64,000 bases of DNA from Pardosa pseudoannulata (GCA_032207245.1 CM063498.1:92622094-92686093); one strand, 5' to 3'; shown: positions 44,346 to 55,740, numbered from the stretch's first letter. Notes: a model not told the origin generated them from the sequence alone. Made by a program: numbers and translations.

Positions 44346-44769
44346 ATTATGTTAGTCAGTTTTATTTTTATTAACCCCAATTTATGTTTATATAACATAT
44401 TTGTTAAGCTGAGAAACAATTTAAAAGTTTTATAAAATTCCAATCATAGGTTTTTCCAGAAACGTCACAAGTTAAAAAAACTGAAAATTTTTTGAATAAT
44501 ACAATTAATTAAATAGTCTCTTTTAAATAACCCAAATGGTGTAAGCAATAAACGGTACATTGAGGAATATATGCAATATAAAGAGCTTAAGATTTTTTAA
44601 AACTGTTTGGTAGGAAAGACTGTTATTTAATAAGGGTTATGATTTAAGATAATTTCATATTTCAGGAGTAACTAACTTTATGTAAAAATTTTCTTAAAAC
44701 TTTTCAACTTTTAAATAAATACTGAACACTCAAATTAAGAGCAGGAAATGAGGATATAAATATTTGGAT
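44346..44769. other. AT-rich DNA, nothing seen
   Basis: No supportable feature. Confidence 0.35.
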
Positions 44770-44815
44770 AGTAGTTAACAAGTATCAGCCTTCTGGCTGA
44801 TACTTGTTAACTACT
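44770..44815. repeat. perfect inverted repeat, 21-bp arms, 4-nt loop
   Basis: AGTAGTTAACAAGTATCAGCC, minus nothing, is followed by TTCT and then its exact reverse complement ending at 44815. There is no mismatch in either arm. Confidence 0.95.
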
Positions 44816-45094
44816 GTAGTGTACTGTAGCTGAAGAGAAAACCATTTTGATCTGTTTAATATCAAAGAGATCCGCTCTTTTTAGCTGTTAGAACAATACT
44901 GAATCAGTCTTAAAGACTTATTTCACCTATATAGTTTCTGTTGTAAATGTACTAGTTAAAAAATTCTGGCTATGCAGAGTTCTCGGAATTGATTTACGTA
45001 TAATAATTTCGCCACTAATATATTCACCAAGTTCAGAAAAATCAGCAATTCTTTCACCTATAGGGTCCTCAGAGAAAACTGTAGTGCTGATTTC

Positions 45095-45620
45095 CAAGTC
45101 TTCCGAGTGGATGCGTCGAATGATGACCGAATGGATATAGGGCTGCTCTTTAATACCCGAGTTCTTAAATTCGATTCCAACTGCAGGTATGCATCTTATA
45201 AGCCGTTCTGAATCGGCTATAGTGCGTAAGTAGCCCTCATGTTGTATAACACTAGACAGTAAACCTCCAAGTAAGCTTTTAACAATCGAAAACGGTAAAA
45301 GGAAGATCTTTCTGGAAAATGTTCCACTACTCAAATAGAATTTGTAACAATATATCAGATCATACCACTCTTACAGTAAGTGATTTTCGAAGGATGACAG
45401 AATGGATATATCGCTACTCTTCACTACCGGATTTCGTAAGTTCGATTCCCACTGAAAGAATGAATCTTGGTAGCCCCTCAGTATCCGCTATAGTGAGTAA
45501 GTAGCCATGATGTTGTATAACACTAAACAGTAATCCTGCAAACGTATTTTAACAACCGAAAGCAGTAAAAGGAATATCTTTCTGGAAGTTGTACCATTAG
45601 TAAAACAGATTTTGTAACAA
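45095..45620 (+). repeat. tandem pair of tRNA-SINE-like units, period about 270 bp
   Basis: GAATGGATATA occurs at 45130 and 45400. Each is followed by a B-box-like AATTCGATTCCAA or AAGTTCGATTCCCA, then an AATC(G/C)GCTATAGTG(C/A)GTAAGTAGCC-type body and TGTTGTATAACACTA. The body order resembles the SINEs elsewhere in the window (GTTCAGAATCG...AGCAGTAG...TCATTAG), so a related older subfamily is likely. The 135-codon minus-strand frame at 44927-45334 is antisense to this repeat and is not a gene. Confidence 0.6.
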
Positions 45621-45751
45621 TATATCAGAGCATAACACTCTTACATTAAGTGATTTTCTACTGCTCATTCATTTACACGAGAATTGCAATTCAATTCTAT
45701 GACCAATTTAAAACTGGAGGAAATATTTGCTCATTAATACAGCTTTTTTTT

Positions 45752-46499
45752 AACTGGTTACTACGACACGGTGGTACACCGCCAATATATGTTAGGGGTG
45801 GCGAGGAAATTAAGAAAATTCCACTATAAACTGGGAAATTATTAATATATATGAGGATAATGCTAACATTAGGATGATATTAATACTCATCATATGATGA
45901 TAATGATTTATTATTTTAATTGACACTTAAAAGTTAAAACTTGAGCTGTCGTGTATCTTTACTGTCCAGTATTCAAACGTGCTAGGAATAATCCTTTCAT
46001 TTATTTTCAAGTGGGGCTAATCCTCTATCTTAAGTATCATGACGAGAAAAGTTTGTGAACCACTGAATCTATATATTTAACCCTTCTATATATTCATCAT
46101 ATGATGATGAGAAATTATTAATGTCAGATGACACTTGAAGATTAAAACTTGAGCTGTCGTGCCTTCCTAATGTCCATTATTGAAAAGTGCTAGAAATAAT
46201 TCTTGTATTCTTGTATTTTCAAGTATTACCAATCATCTACCTTAAGTGGCCAGACGAAAAATGTTTGTGAACCAATGTGTCAATATATTGAACCCTTCTA
46301 TATATTCATCATATAATAACGAGAAATTGTTAATGCAAGATGACACACAAAAGATTGAGCTGCCGCTCCTCGGTATTACCAACGGTTGCAAGGTGCTAGA
46401 TATCAACCTTTCATTAACCATCAGGTGCGACCAATCCTCTGCCGTGGAAAAAAAAGTTTGAGAATCACAGCATAAATATATTTAATCCTTCTGTAATTT
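45752..46499. repeat. hAT-like repeat with three tandem units of about 205 bp
   Basis: The left part, ACTGGTTACTACGACACGG then TGGTACACCGCC then TAGGGGTGGCGAGG, resembles the start of hAT-type MITEs (CAGTGGTTCTCAA...GGTGGTACGCG style). Three tandem units (from about 45886, 46091 and 46304) each carry an end-like motif: AAAGTTTGTGAACCACTG, AATGTTTGTGAACCAATG and AAAGTTTGAGAATCACAG, the expected inverted hAT terminus. Because each unit also includes 20-30 bp beyond that motif, tandem copying followed insertion. No 8-bp target duplication is visible. Confidence 0.5.
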
Positions 46500-46819
46500 A
46501 TTTCATATCAAAGCCATTCATTCTATATTTGTTATTTTTATTTTTGATATATTAAGTGTGCGATATCATCCAATTAGTTTAATACTTTTTTTATCAAGCG
46601 ACACATCTATTTTAATAACATACATTTCGGTAACAAAAAGCTAAGTGTCTACTCCCAAGCATTTCTCTAGGTACCATGGGAAAATTCCAAGTGCAAGAGA
46701 TTTTGATGAATTGCAATAAATTCAAATTTAAAACTGTAGTACTTAATATACGCTTCGTTTAGCATATTTTTGAAAATATGTGTTCCCGTGTCTTTAAACG
46801 TGCTTTAATGAAAGTAGAA
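46500..46819. other. AT-rich DNA, nothing seen
   Basis: No supportable feature. Confidence 0.35.
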
Positions 46820-47310
46820 GCATAGATTGTTTGCATAAAAGATGCATTAATCATAAATTTTGTTAAAGAGTATTTAATCATAAAAAGACGTAAATTAATT
46901 CAAGCTTAAAAAAAAGTATTTTGGCTTAATTCTCCACATTTATCTCTTCGCAAAAATAATGCTTCCTATGTTCAGCCACGAAATTAGGAGATTTATTGCC
47001 TGATGAACTATTTCATTTATCACTGAAGCATACTACGGGGAATGCTTTAAGTGTGCGAATATTAAATGCTTTTGCTTATTTTATGTCTGTACAGCATGAA
47101 AAATTTGCGTCACAAATTTACTGAGTTTTATCTAAATTTAACATTTTTGAGATTAACATGCCCATTTGTTTAGAATCTGCTGAGCAATATTTAATAAAAT
47201 TTCTTAAAATTTTGAAGATATAATTTTATCAATCAGTTAGTAGGTTAATGGGAGCACTTGAAGAACGCAACAAGTGCTGTTGTATCACGGGAAAACTCTA
47301 CATATTTTTT

Positions 47311-47716
47311 TTATATTTATACTTCATAGAATGTAATTATTAAAAATAAAAACTGCTGTCTCTATGTAATGTCACTGCATACTTTTGCATTTATAATATT
47401 GGCTACTTTGCTATGTAGACATGTCTAGTACAGTTGATTTATTTATAAAATAAAGCACAAGGAAACATTGTAAGTTATATATTGCTTTTGTATATAAAAA
47501 TGAGGCAGTGCAATTATATTTATACTTCATAGAATGTAATTATTAAAAATAAAAACTGCTGTCTCTATGTAATGTCACTGCATACTTTTGCATTTATAAT
47601 ATTGGCTACTTTGCTATGTAGACATGTCTAGTACAGTTGATTTATTTATAACATAAAGCACAAGGAAACATTGTAAGCTATATATTGCTTTTGTATATAT
47701 ATAATGAGGAAGTGCA
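47311..47716. repeat. tandem duplication, unit 203 bp
   Basis: TTATATTTATACTTCATAGA begins at 47311 and again at 47514. The two units agree almost perfectly through TGCTATGTAGACATGTCTAG and CAAGGAAACATTGTAAG, so the event is recent. Confidence 0.95.
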
Positions 47717-47931
47717 ACTACGATATTCAGGATACCTTGGTTTGAATACTTTTCTGGATATACTCACACTACAAAACTTTCATTGAAAATTCAGTCCACA
47801 TGTTTGTATCAGTAAATAAAGTTTAATTCAAATGCGTTATCAATTTTATAAAAATGAATTGTTTTTGTTTTAGAAATCGTTTGTATTGCTGCTATATTTT
47901 ATAATGTAAAAACTATTTTTCAGCATTAATA

Positions 47932-48658
47932 TGACTCTGACGACTTCAATATTCTCGAGTGAGAGGTAACGTGAAGATGGATCACAGTCAAGATAAAATT
48001 TGGAAATTACTTTTATTCTTCATTAACTACGGATATTTACAAGGGAATTCTAAATTCCTAAATCATGTAGAACTGCAAAGGATGGTTGGCGGTATAACTT
48101 CCTCACAACGATCACAGTCGAAAGAAAAATAGATTTAATAATTTCATACAAGCGGGGAGGCTTTTCAGGCTGCTATAAAAACCCAATTTATCCCCGTTCG
48201 GTATCAGAGACTCTGCCGCTCCCTATATGAGTATACTTTACGAATCTCCCGAACTAGAAAGCTGGCTCCGTTAAAAAAAAAAAAGCGAAAACCTCCACGA
48301 GGTCAAGCACCTCCGTAAAAAAATGTCGAAAAGCCCTGAGTCGCAAAATTGTAGGCTTTTTATACCTGGGGGTCAGTTACGGTCCCGTCAACTGTTTTTG
48401 GGGTCAGTTAAGATCCCAGTTACTTGAGAACTCCAGCTAAAGTTACAGATAGATTTTTTAGCTGAATTCTCAATTGCTGGCTTTCCCTTTCCGGAATTAC
48501 CGAGGAATCATTAACGTGGTCCATCAGGGGGCGTAATAGTCTATTCAATCCTATTGTCAAGATCCCAGACTCTGCGACTCCCCGCTATTGTCCTGGTAAA
48601 CAAGTGGGATCCGATCAGCTGTTTGGGGGTGTGGTCGGAACAAAGGGGAGACTTCACA
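47932..48658 (-). mobile_element. solo LTR, family 1, minus-strand copy
   Basis: Read on the minus strand it starts TGTGAAGT and ends AGAGTCA. It carries TATAAAA (plus 48357-48363), a canonical AATAAA (in AAGAATAAAAGT, near 48015 on the plus strand) and aligns fully with 28440-29168. AATAT stands at both edges (47928-47932 and 48658-48662) and may be the target duplication. The paralogous segment near 50770 lacks the element, which gives a rough empty site. Confidence 0.72.
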
Positions 48659-48742
48659 ATATCCTATAATTTGAATCCTTAATTACCCATACCGAAGCCT
48701 GGTCTTGCAGCAGCTAGCTATTATAAAAAAAATGTTTATCCA

Positions 48743-49003
48743 TTATAGAAACCCACATAAGAAATCAGTACCAAATTTGTTAGACAGTTGCTTCATGCCG
48801 AAGAGAAAATCGTGAAATTTCACAACATACCACAGCGGTTTATGTAAATATTTATACCAGTGATTATCTATTGGTATTATACTATCAAGTTCGTCAACAG
48901 TTTGAAACATACGATATTTATTTAAATCTCCGCGACTTTGAGACCCAAGCATTATAAGCAAATTCCACAAAAAATTGCTTGATAGAAAAAAAAAACTGCC
49001 CAT
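48743..49003 (-). pseudogene. coding-like fragment, family unrecognised
   Basis: The minus-strand frame includes YRMFQTVDELDSIIPIDNHW, then WYVVKFHDFLFGMKQLSNKF. Two other degraded copies lie at 51700-51848 (RHRML...IPIDNLIYKYF, then after a frame change QLSSKSGADL) and 51513-51565 (QQSSKSGVDL). Retention of the same residues in three diverged copies suggests descent from a real exon. In the 51.5-kb copy a GT donor-like GTAAAT follows the homologous end. A HDxL...LSxKFG pattern followed by a hydrophobic run is loosely reminiscent of arthropod gustatory-type receptors, but this is weak and I do not assign a family. Confidence 0.35.
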
Positions 49004-49419
49004 TATTTCAGCAGCTGCCTCATAGGTCTTCTAGATCCAAAGAACATCCTCTGAATTTCTGTACTGTAGAACCTCGAAGTAAGAGATTCTTTTACCGAAG
49101 ACCCAAGACACACGCATGAACTTTTGCATTTTTATGAAAGTTTTTGCGGTCGGTGGAGAGGTGCTATAAAAATTCATCGTTATTTGATTAAATGATGAAA
49201 TAGGATGACATATAAAGATCAAATATAAAGATTTCATTAAACTGTTAACTTGTTTATGTGCTATGCTTGTGCTTTTCGAATGATAATAAATAAAGATCTA
49301 CCGTTTAAAATACTTTTAAAAATTAATATTTTAAATAAAACAAAATATCTTTTAAAATTTTAGTAAATTGATTTTGGTAATATAAATTTTCTATTTATTA
49401 TCAAAAGCAATCTCGGTTT

Positions 49420-49493
49420 CAATTGGCTAAGAGAAGTTGCACCCGGCTCGCGTTCTCGTGTACCTGCAAGAAAGTAGCCTCCTCGCAGGTTAA
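49420..49493. other. short GC-rich patch beside TTAA
   Basis: About 70 bp of GC-rich sequence with CCTGC...GCAGG inverted ends (49462-49488) abuts TTAA (49490-49493). On the minus strand this reads TTAACCTGCGAGGAGGCTAC, in the style of a piggyBac-type terminus. No partner end was found. Confidence 0.2.
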
Positions 49494-50834
49494 TATTTTT
49501 ATTACTACATTTACCAACAGTAATTGTTCTAAAACACTATCGATGGTTTATTTCTTGCAAAACAGTTATAATATACACAGCTTAAATAAAACACAAATGA
49601 TGATTAATATTTTTATAAGACTTTACTAATTTTTATATAAGTATACTTATACAAATATGTAAATGTTGCTTGCATAAAAAATACATTAATCATATAGTTC
49701 TGCTAAAGAGTATTTAATCATAGTAAGGCGTAAATTAATTAAAATTTTTAAAAAATCCACGTATTTCCTTTTCTTAAAAAAACTTCCCATGTTCATTCCA
49801 CAAAAGCAAGAGATTGATAGTCTAGGGGATTATTTAATTTACGAGTGAATCAATTAAATAAAAAATCTTGTACATTTATAAGGTCCTTAATTATATTTTC
49901 TATACAAACAAAATGAAAGATTTATGTGACAAAATTCCACAAATTTGTGTTTTATTTAAATGAAGATATTAGTGTATGCAATTGTAGTTCAGCTTCCTCT
50001 ATATTATTAAAAATTATATATTTTAATTACGCATATATGCCTTAATATAAAGGATTGTATGTTTATGTATATATATGTATATATATATTCAGTGTATGGA
50101 ATTTTGCATGATTACTTATTTAACCATATTTCAGGTACTTCAAATTGTTCAGAGGTAAGATAGCTGGAGATTGAACTTTTCGTTCTCTACATAACGTTTT
50201 TCAAACGGTTATTGTACAGAATTTTCCTTGAAGGACGTGTTAAAGTAACTTAAATCTTTAACTTAAATCACGTGATACTCTAAAAAATTACCTTTAAACT
50301 AATTTAAACTTTGATCTTTTTATGCTAAGAATAGTTTAGTTATTTTATTTTTCTATTATTATTTAGTATATTTTAAAATATTTTCTCCATTTTTCGTATT
50401 ACAATATATTTGGTTTCTATAGGTAAAGAAACCATTGATGCAAAATCCAAAATATATAATATTTTCTTGATCGAGTGATTAATATTTTTAATTTCCTATA
50501 GGTGAATTGGTTCTCTTAAAAAAGCTCGCAACATGTGTAGAACTCGCAACGTGCGTCTTAACTTATTAGATGATAAAGTTTTATTGAAAATTATATGATA
50601 ATATATTTTTTTCGATTGCTTTACTTTATATTTAAGTTTTTTGGAAAAAACATAAAGTTTGATTACATTTCGTTATTAATTCTGTAAAATTAATTAGTTT
50701 GTTTTTAAAATCGTATGTATTGATGGTATGTTTTAAAGGGTTAAAACAATTTTCAATTTTAAAGTGATTATATCCTTCATTTGGAAACCCTAACTACCCA
50801 GAACGAAGCCTAGTAACGAGAAACTAGATAATAT

Positions 50835-51458
50835 TGTGACGTCGCTACACCCCCATTGGCTTCACAAAAGTGTTTTGTTAAAGCCTAGGGCAGAGCGACA
50901 CTCTGTCTGGGTTTTTGACACTAAACCACAAAGGGTTGTCGCTTCGACCACGCCTTGAGATGTCCTAGTAGAATCTGACGGACGAACGGGATAACAAATT
51001 GTCAGACAGCGAGGCACCACCGAAGCAGCCAATCAGAGACTACCAGGACAGCGACTTGGAAAGAAAAAGCCAATAGGAAGAGGAGAAAGGTGACCTCAAG
51101 TGGAGCGAGTTTTTTCGCCGGAGGGTACCCAGGAAAAGAGAACAGACAGAGGTTCGATTTGCTGCGGTAGGTTTGTTTTTGAGAGCTTTTCTCCAGCATT
51201 TTTGTGGGACCCAAGCAGGTCCAGTTGTACCCCTGTACAACGGTATCTGTCGGAACCTGTCCGCAGATTGTTTTTTTAGGTTAGCCTTGAACCTGGTACC
51301 TTAAGGTCCACACCAGCCCGCCTGAGCTCTGTGATTTCCATTTAGAAAATTTGTACATATTCCATTTTAACTAAGAATAAACGTTGTTATTTTTTCTAAG
51401 CTGTACGTCGTGTCATAACCACTTCGACACCCACACACAACTCGAGGAAGCCGTAACA
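50835..51458 (+). mobile_element. solo LTR, family 2, copy 2
   Basis: Begins TGTGACGTCG and ends GCCGTAACA, so it has TG...CA termini. An AATAAA signal lies at 51376-51381, about 80 bp from the right end. It is homologous along its length to 32870-33473. It is clearly GC-richer than its flanks. No TATA box was recognised and no target duplication is convincing. Overlapping minus-strand frames at 51002-51240 are not conserved between the copies. Confidence 0.7.
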
Positions 51459-51512
51459 TTACACTATACAAAAATGAAAAAATTGTATTCACTATACAAA
51501 CCCTCATAATTT

Positions 51513-51565
51513 ACCAGATCGACACCAGATTTGCTAGATTGTTGCGTCGTATAGATGGGGCTATA
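51513..51565 (-). pseudogene. short relic of the unrecognised exon family
   Basis: The minus-strand frame reads YTTQQSSKSGVDL, then a donor-like CTG|GTAAAT. It is homologous to the last part of the 48743-49003 fragment; the upstream part has decayed. Confidence 0.3.
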
Positions 51566-51699
51566 CGTATAAATTGTGTACCGGTGAGAAAATACAAAAT
51601 TAAAAAAAAACTAATTAATCCTACTGAATTTGGTTTATTTTAAATAAAAATAAGGGTGTAAATAGGAAATAAAAATGCTAATTAGGCCATCATGTCACA

Positions 51700-51848
51700 A
51701 CAGATCGGCACCAGATTTGCTAGATAGTTGCATCGTATAGAAGAGAAAGCCTAACTTACTGCAGCGATTCATTGAAGTATTTATAAATTAGATTATCTAT
51801 TGGTATTAAATAATCATTTTCGACTTTCAACATACGATGTCTATTTAA
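51700..51848 (-). pseudogene. third relic of the unrecognised exon family
   Basis: LNRHRMLKVEND then IPIDNLIYKYFNESLQ runs to a stop. After a frame change, KLGFLFYTMQLSSKSGADL continues the match to the 48743-49003 fragment. One stop and one frame change show that it is inactive. Confidence 0.35.
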
Positions 51849-51955
51849 CATTGTTGCTACATTCAACTATAGTAGCTGTTCTAAAACTGTATTTAGGAAT
51901 TTTTGTTACCTAGACCAAAGACGGGGTGTCAAGTGTTTAATTGTTAACATATTGT

Positions 51956-52114
51956 ATGCGGGTTAGTGGAACAACATGGTTTGTTTGTGGATACAAAAAT
52001 AACGGTATATACAGGAAAACGAAGCCGAATGTTCTTTTCTACTACATAGGTTCAGGAAAAATTGAGACAAATAAAAACTCGTGTTTATATCAGTCGATGC
52101 GGAACCACAAACAG
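51956..52114 (+). pseudogene. THAP-domain-like exon, degenerate
   Basis: The 53-codon frame runs from ATG at 51956 to CAG|GTAAGG, a strong donor consensus, at 52114. It contains VCGYKNNGIYRKTKPNVLFY followed by a basic stretch and LYQSMRN. THAP zinc-binding domains begin near the N-terminus with C-x2-4-C then G(C/Y)KN, followed by a short aromatic motif such as SFHRFP and a WL-x-x-(M/L)RN helix. Here the first zinc cysteine appears replaced by Trp (TTWFVCGY) and the FHRFP position reads FYYIG, so binding is probably lost. THAP exons are found in P-element/THAP9 relatives and in host proteins; the next exon was not found. Confidence 0.35.
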
Positions 52115-53261
52115 GTAAGGTTGATTTCAACTAAAATTAATTTATCTACTAAAAATATATTTTTTGTTTACAAAAATCTTATGGTTGTTATTTTTATATT
52201 TCTATTTGTATATTTCTATTTATATATTTGTTTATATACTTCAATATAAAATACGAAAAGTTGGTTAAAAAATTAAATAATTTTCGATCTATTGAGATTT
52301 AACTGAATAACTTAATTTAAGCGCAAAACGCCCTCTCCCGGTAAAATTTCGCAGATAAATATACCCGCACACAATGTGTTAAGTGTAAATCTTCGATATG
52401 TGCAAAGTTATGTTTTACATATATTTAATTTAAGAAGATCGTGTACTTTGGAAAGTATTTTTTATAATTAATGTAAAGTAATAAAACTCTGTACTCAGAT
52501 ATATTGTACTACAATTAAACAATAACCATTTAAAATTAATTTTACAATCATATATTATTTTTAGAATTTAAGAAAATATCAAATAATTTTCATATATTAA
52601 TTATTTTATTACATAAAATCTTTTTTAAACCCTATTTAGACATTGCATTGTAAATAATAAAAATATTTGATTTATTGGAACTATTTATTATATTTTACAC
52701 GAGATTCGGTTTCAAACAGAGCTTTAATAATCTAAAGAATGAGAAAATTTAAAACGAATATTTATCTCTATTTTGATATATATAAACGTTCCAAAACTTT
52801 CTAGGAAAAATAAAGTATTAAACAGTTTTAAAAATAACATTACACAAAATATAATTTTAAAAAATAATCTAAATTATATTCACAAATATTCAAATGACAC
52901 TTTTTCCTTTATTATGAATTATATATGTACATAAATTCAATTTAATAAATAAATTATAAAACACTTTTCAGACGCTTGCCTAAGTCATAAGAGTAGTTGA
53001 ATATAGATTATTAGAAGAAATATTGTAATAAAAAGCTACATAAATAATTTGGTTGCAACGAGTCAATATCTTCAACTTATTAGACATATATATACCGAAT
53101 ATAATATTTAACTAGTTTCGATTAGCTGATATAGAATGAGCTGAAGCGTAAAGAAAACTTCAAAATGATTTATTTTAAAAAGTCCTAAATGTGTAAAAAA
53201 AAATTGTGATAAGCGTATTTTGAAGGAACAAAAAAATTCTTAAAAGAACATAAATTTAATG
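52115..53261. other. AT-rich DNA, nothing seen
   Basis: Open reading continues from the THAP-like frame to 52249, but it is low-complexity (Phe, Ile, Tyr, Leu) and looks like intron. No other feature. Confidence 0.4.
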
Positions 53262-55740
53262 TATCCCTAATGATCATTGTAATTAATATAGGAATAATTT
53301 TGCCTAAGAAATAAAATTCAGGAATGTGCTACAGCAGCCTTATATAATATGATGTATAGGAAAATAGTATAGATGGCTAAGATAATTTGTAATTTAAAAT
53401 ATTTAGTGAATAATTTTAGGGAAATATTATTTCAGATGAGAAACTAATAAAATAAATATTCAGTTATACAGTTTCAGGGTAGTTACACAACTCCACATTG
53501 TATCAGTTGCCGCAGTGATGATAGTAAATAATACAAGAATAATTCTGCATCTGAAATAAAATTGATGAATATTATCAAGTAGCTCTAAAGAATATGATCT
53601 ATAATCAAACGGAATAGATGGATAAGAGTATATAATTGTTAATTTAAAAAAATTAGAAAATAACTTTAGAAAGATAATAGTTCAAATGAGAAACTAATAA
53701 TCTACAATTTCAGTTATACTGTTTCACGACTACTGGGCATTATATGAAATATTTTAATGATGATGATAATTAATATAGGAATAATTATAATCTGAAATAA
53801 AATTCATCAATGTTTTCCAGTACCTCTACAGAAAATGATGTATTGTAAAATGGAATAGATGACTAAGATAGCATAATTGTTAATTTATAAAATTTTTGAA
53901 ATAACTACAGAAAGATAATTGTTCAGATGAAAAACTAATAATTTACAAATTTATTTACCCAGTTACACGACAACTTGGCATTGTTTCAGTTACCCTAATG
54001 ATGATACTAGTTAAAACAAGAATAATTATGCCTCTGAAAAAAATTCATGAATGTTCTTCAGTAGTTCTACATAATACGACGTACAATAAAACGGAATAGA
54101 TAACTAAGAGAGAATAATTGCTAATTAAAAAAAAATAGTAAATAACATTAGGAAGGTAATTGTTCATATGAGAAACTAATAATCTACAAATTCACTTACT
54201 CAGTTTCACGACAGTTACATGACAACTGGACATTGTATCAGTTGCCCTAATTATGATAATAATTAATAAAGAAATAATTATATCTCTGAAATAAAATTCA
54301 TGAATGTTCTCCAGTAGTTCTACATATTATGACGTATAGTGAAACTGAATAGATGGCTAAGAAAGCATAATTGCTAATTAAAAAAATTAGTAAATAACAT
54401 TAGGACGATAACTGTTTATGTGAGAAACTAATAATTTATAAATTCACTTACCCAGTTTCACGACAGTTACATGACAACTGGACATTGTATCAGTTGCCTT
54501 AATTATGATAATAATTAATAAAGGAATAATTATGCCTCTGGAATAAAATTAATGAATGTTCTACAATAGCTATACAGAATATGATGTATAGTAAAATGGA
54601 ATAGATGGCTAAGAGAGCATAATTGCTAATTTAAAAAAAATTAGTACATAACATTAGGAAGATAACTGTTCATATGAGAAACTACTAATCTACAAATTCA
54701 CTTACTCAGTTTCACGACACTTACATGACAACTGGACATTGTATCAGTTGCCCTAATTGTGATAATAATTAATAAAGGAAATATTATGTATCCGGAATAA
54801 AATTCATGAATGTTTTCCAATAGCTTTACAGAATATGATGTATAATAAAACTGAATAAATGGTTAAGAGAGCATAATTGCTAATTTAAAAAAATTAGTAA
54901 ATAACGTTAGGAAGATAACTGTTCTTATGAGAAACTAATAATCTACAAATTCACTTATCCAGTTTCACGACAATTACATTACAACTGGACATTTTATCAT
55001 TTTCAGTAATTATGATAATAATTAATGAAGGAATAATTAGGTCTCTGAAATAAAATTCATGAATACTCCCTAATAGCTATACAGAATATGATGTATAGTA
55101 AAACGGAATAGATGGCTATGAAAGCATAATTACTAATTTAAAAAAAATTAGTAAATAACATTAGGAAGATAACTGTTCATATGAGAAACTAATAATCTAC
55201 AAATTCACTTACCCAGTTTCACGACAGTTACATGACAACTGGACATTGTATCAGTTTTTTTAATTATGATAATAATTAATATAGGAATAATTATGGCTCT
55301 GAAATAAAATTCATGAATACTCCCTAATAGCTATACAGAATATGATATAAAACGGAATAGATGGCTAAGAGATCATAATTACTAATTTAAAATAATTATT
55401 AAATAACATTAGGAAGATAACTGTTCATATGAGAAACTAATAATCTACAAATTCAGTTACCCAATTTCAAGACAGTTACATGACAACAGGGAATTGTATC
55501 AGTTGCCCTAATTATGATAATAATTATTATAGGAAAAATTATGCTTCTGAAATAAAATTCATGAATGCTCTCCAATAGCTTTACATAATATGATGTATAG
55601 TAAAACAGAATACATGGCTAAGAGAGCATTTTTTTTTAAAATATAGTAAATAACTTTAGAAAAATAATAGTTCAAATGAGAATCTAATAAACTACAAATT
55701 CATTTACACAGTTTCACGACAATTGCACATTGTATCAAAC
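53262..55740. repeat. satellite array, about 250-bp unit, ten copies
   Basis: The GAGAAACTAATA motif or a close variant occurs at 53438, 53698, 53929, 54170, 54422, 54676, 54929, 55183, 55431 and 55678. Spacing is 231-260 bp, settling at about 252-254 in the middle. Each unit also has AACGGAATAGATGGCTAAGA-type, CCCAGTTTCACGACAGTTAC-type, CAACTGGACATTGTATCAGT-type and AATAATTAATAAAGGAATAA-type blocks. Middle units (54.1-55.3 kb) are most alike and outer ones most diverged, the usual pattern of unequal exchange. No frame is conserved. Confidence 0.95.

Larger units (their letters stand above)
46820..49000. repeat. paralogous segment, copy A
   Basis: 46820-47180 matches 49665-49990 (for example AAAGAGTATTTAATCATA, GTAAATTAATT and CACAAATTT blocks). 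47830-47931 matches about 50640-50760. 48659-48720 (ATATCC...ATTACCCATACCGAAGCCT) matches 50769-50834 (ATATCC...CTACCCAGAACGAAGCCT). 48740-48800 matches 51500-51560. Divergence is high, so the duplication is old. Copy A was later hit by a family 1 LTR and contains its own young 203-bp duplication. Confidence 0.6.
49665..51600. repeat. paralogous segment, copy B
   Basis: Diverged counterpart of 46820-49000, with the matches listed there. It lacks the family 1 LTR but was hit by a family 2 LTR at 50835, just beyond the homologous CGAAGCCT block. Confidence 0.6.

Noticed and set aside
44770..44815. microRNA precursor
   Set aside because: Arms are perfectly paired, short, and closed by a 4-nt loop, unlike animal pre-miRNAs. 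Kept only as an inverted repeat.
44927..45334. 135-codon minus-strand frame without low complexity
   Set aside because: It overlaps the tandem SINE-like unit in antisense, and the second unit does not preserve the frame.
53262..55740. CRISPR-like regular spacing
   Set aside because: Whole 250-bp units are repeated, with no short repeat and unique spacer pattern, and the DNA is eukaryotic in character.
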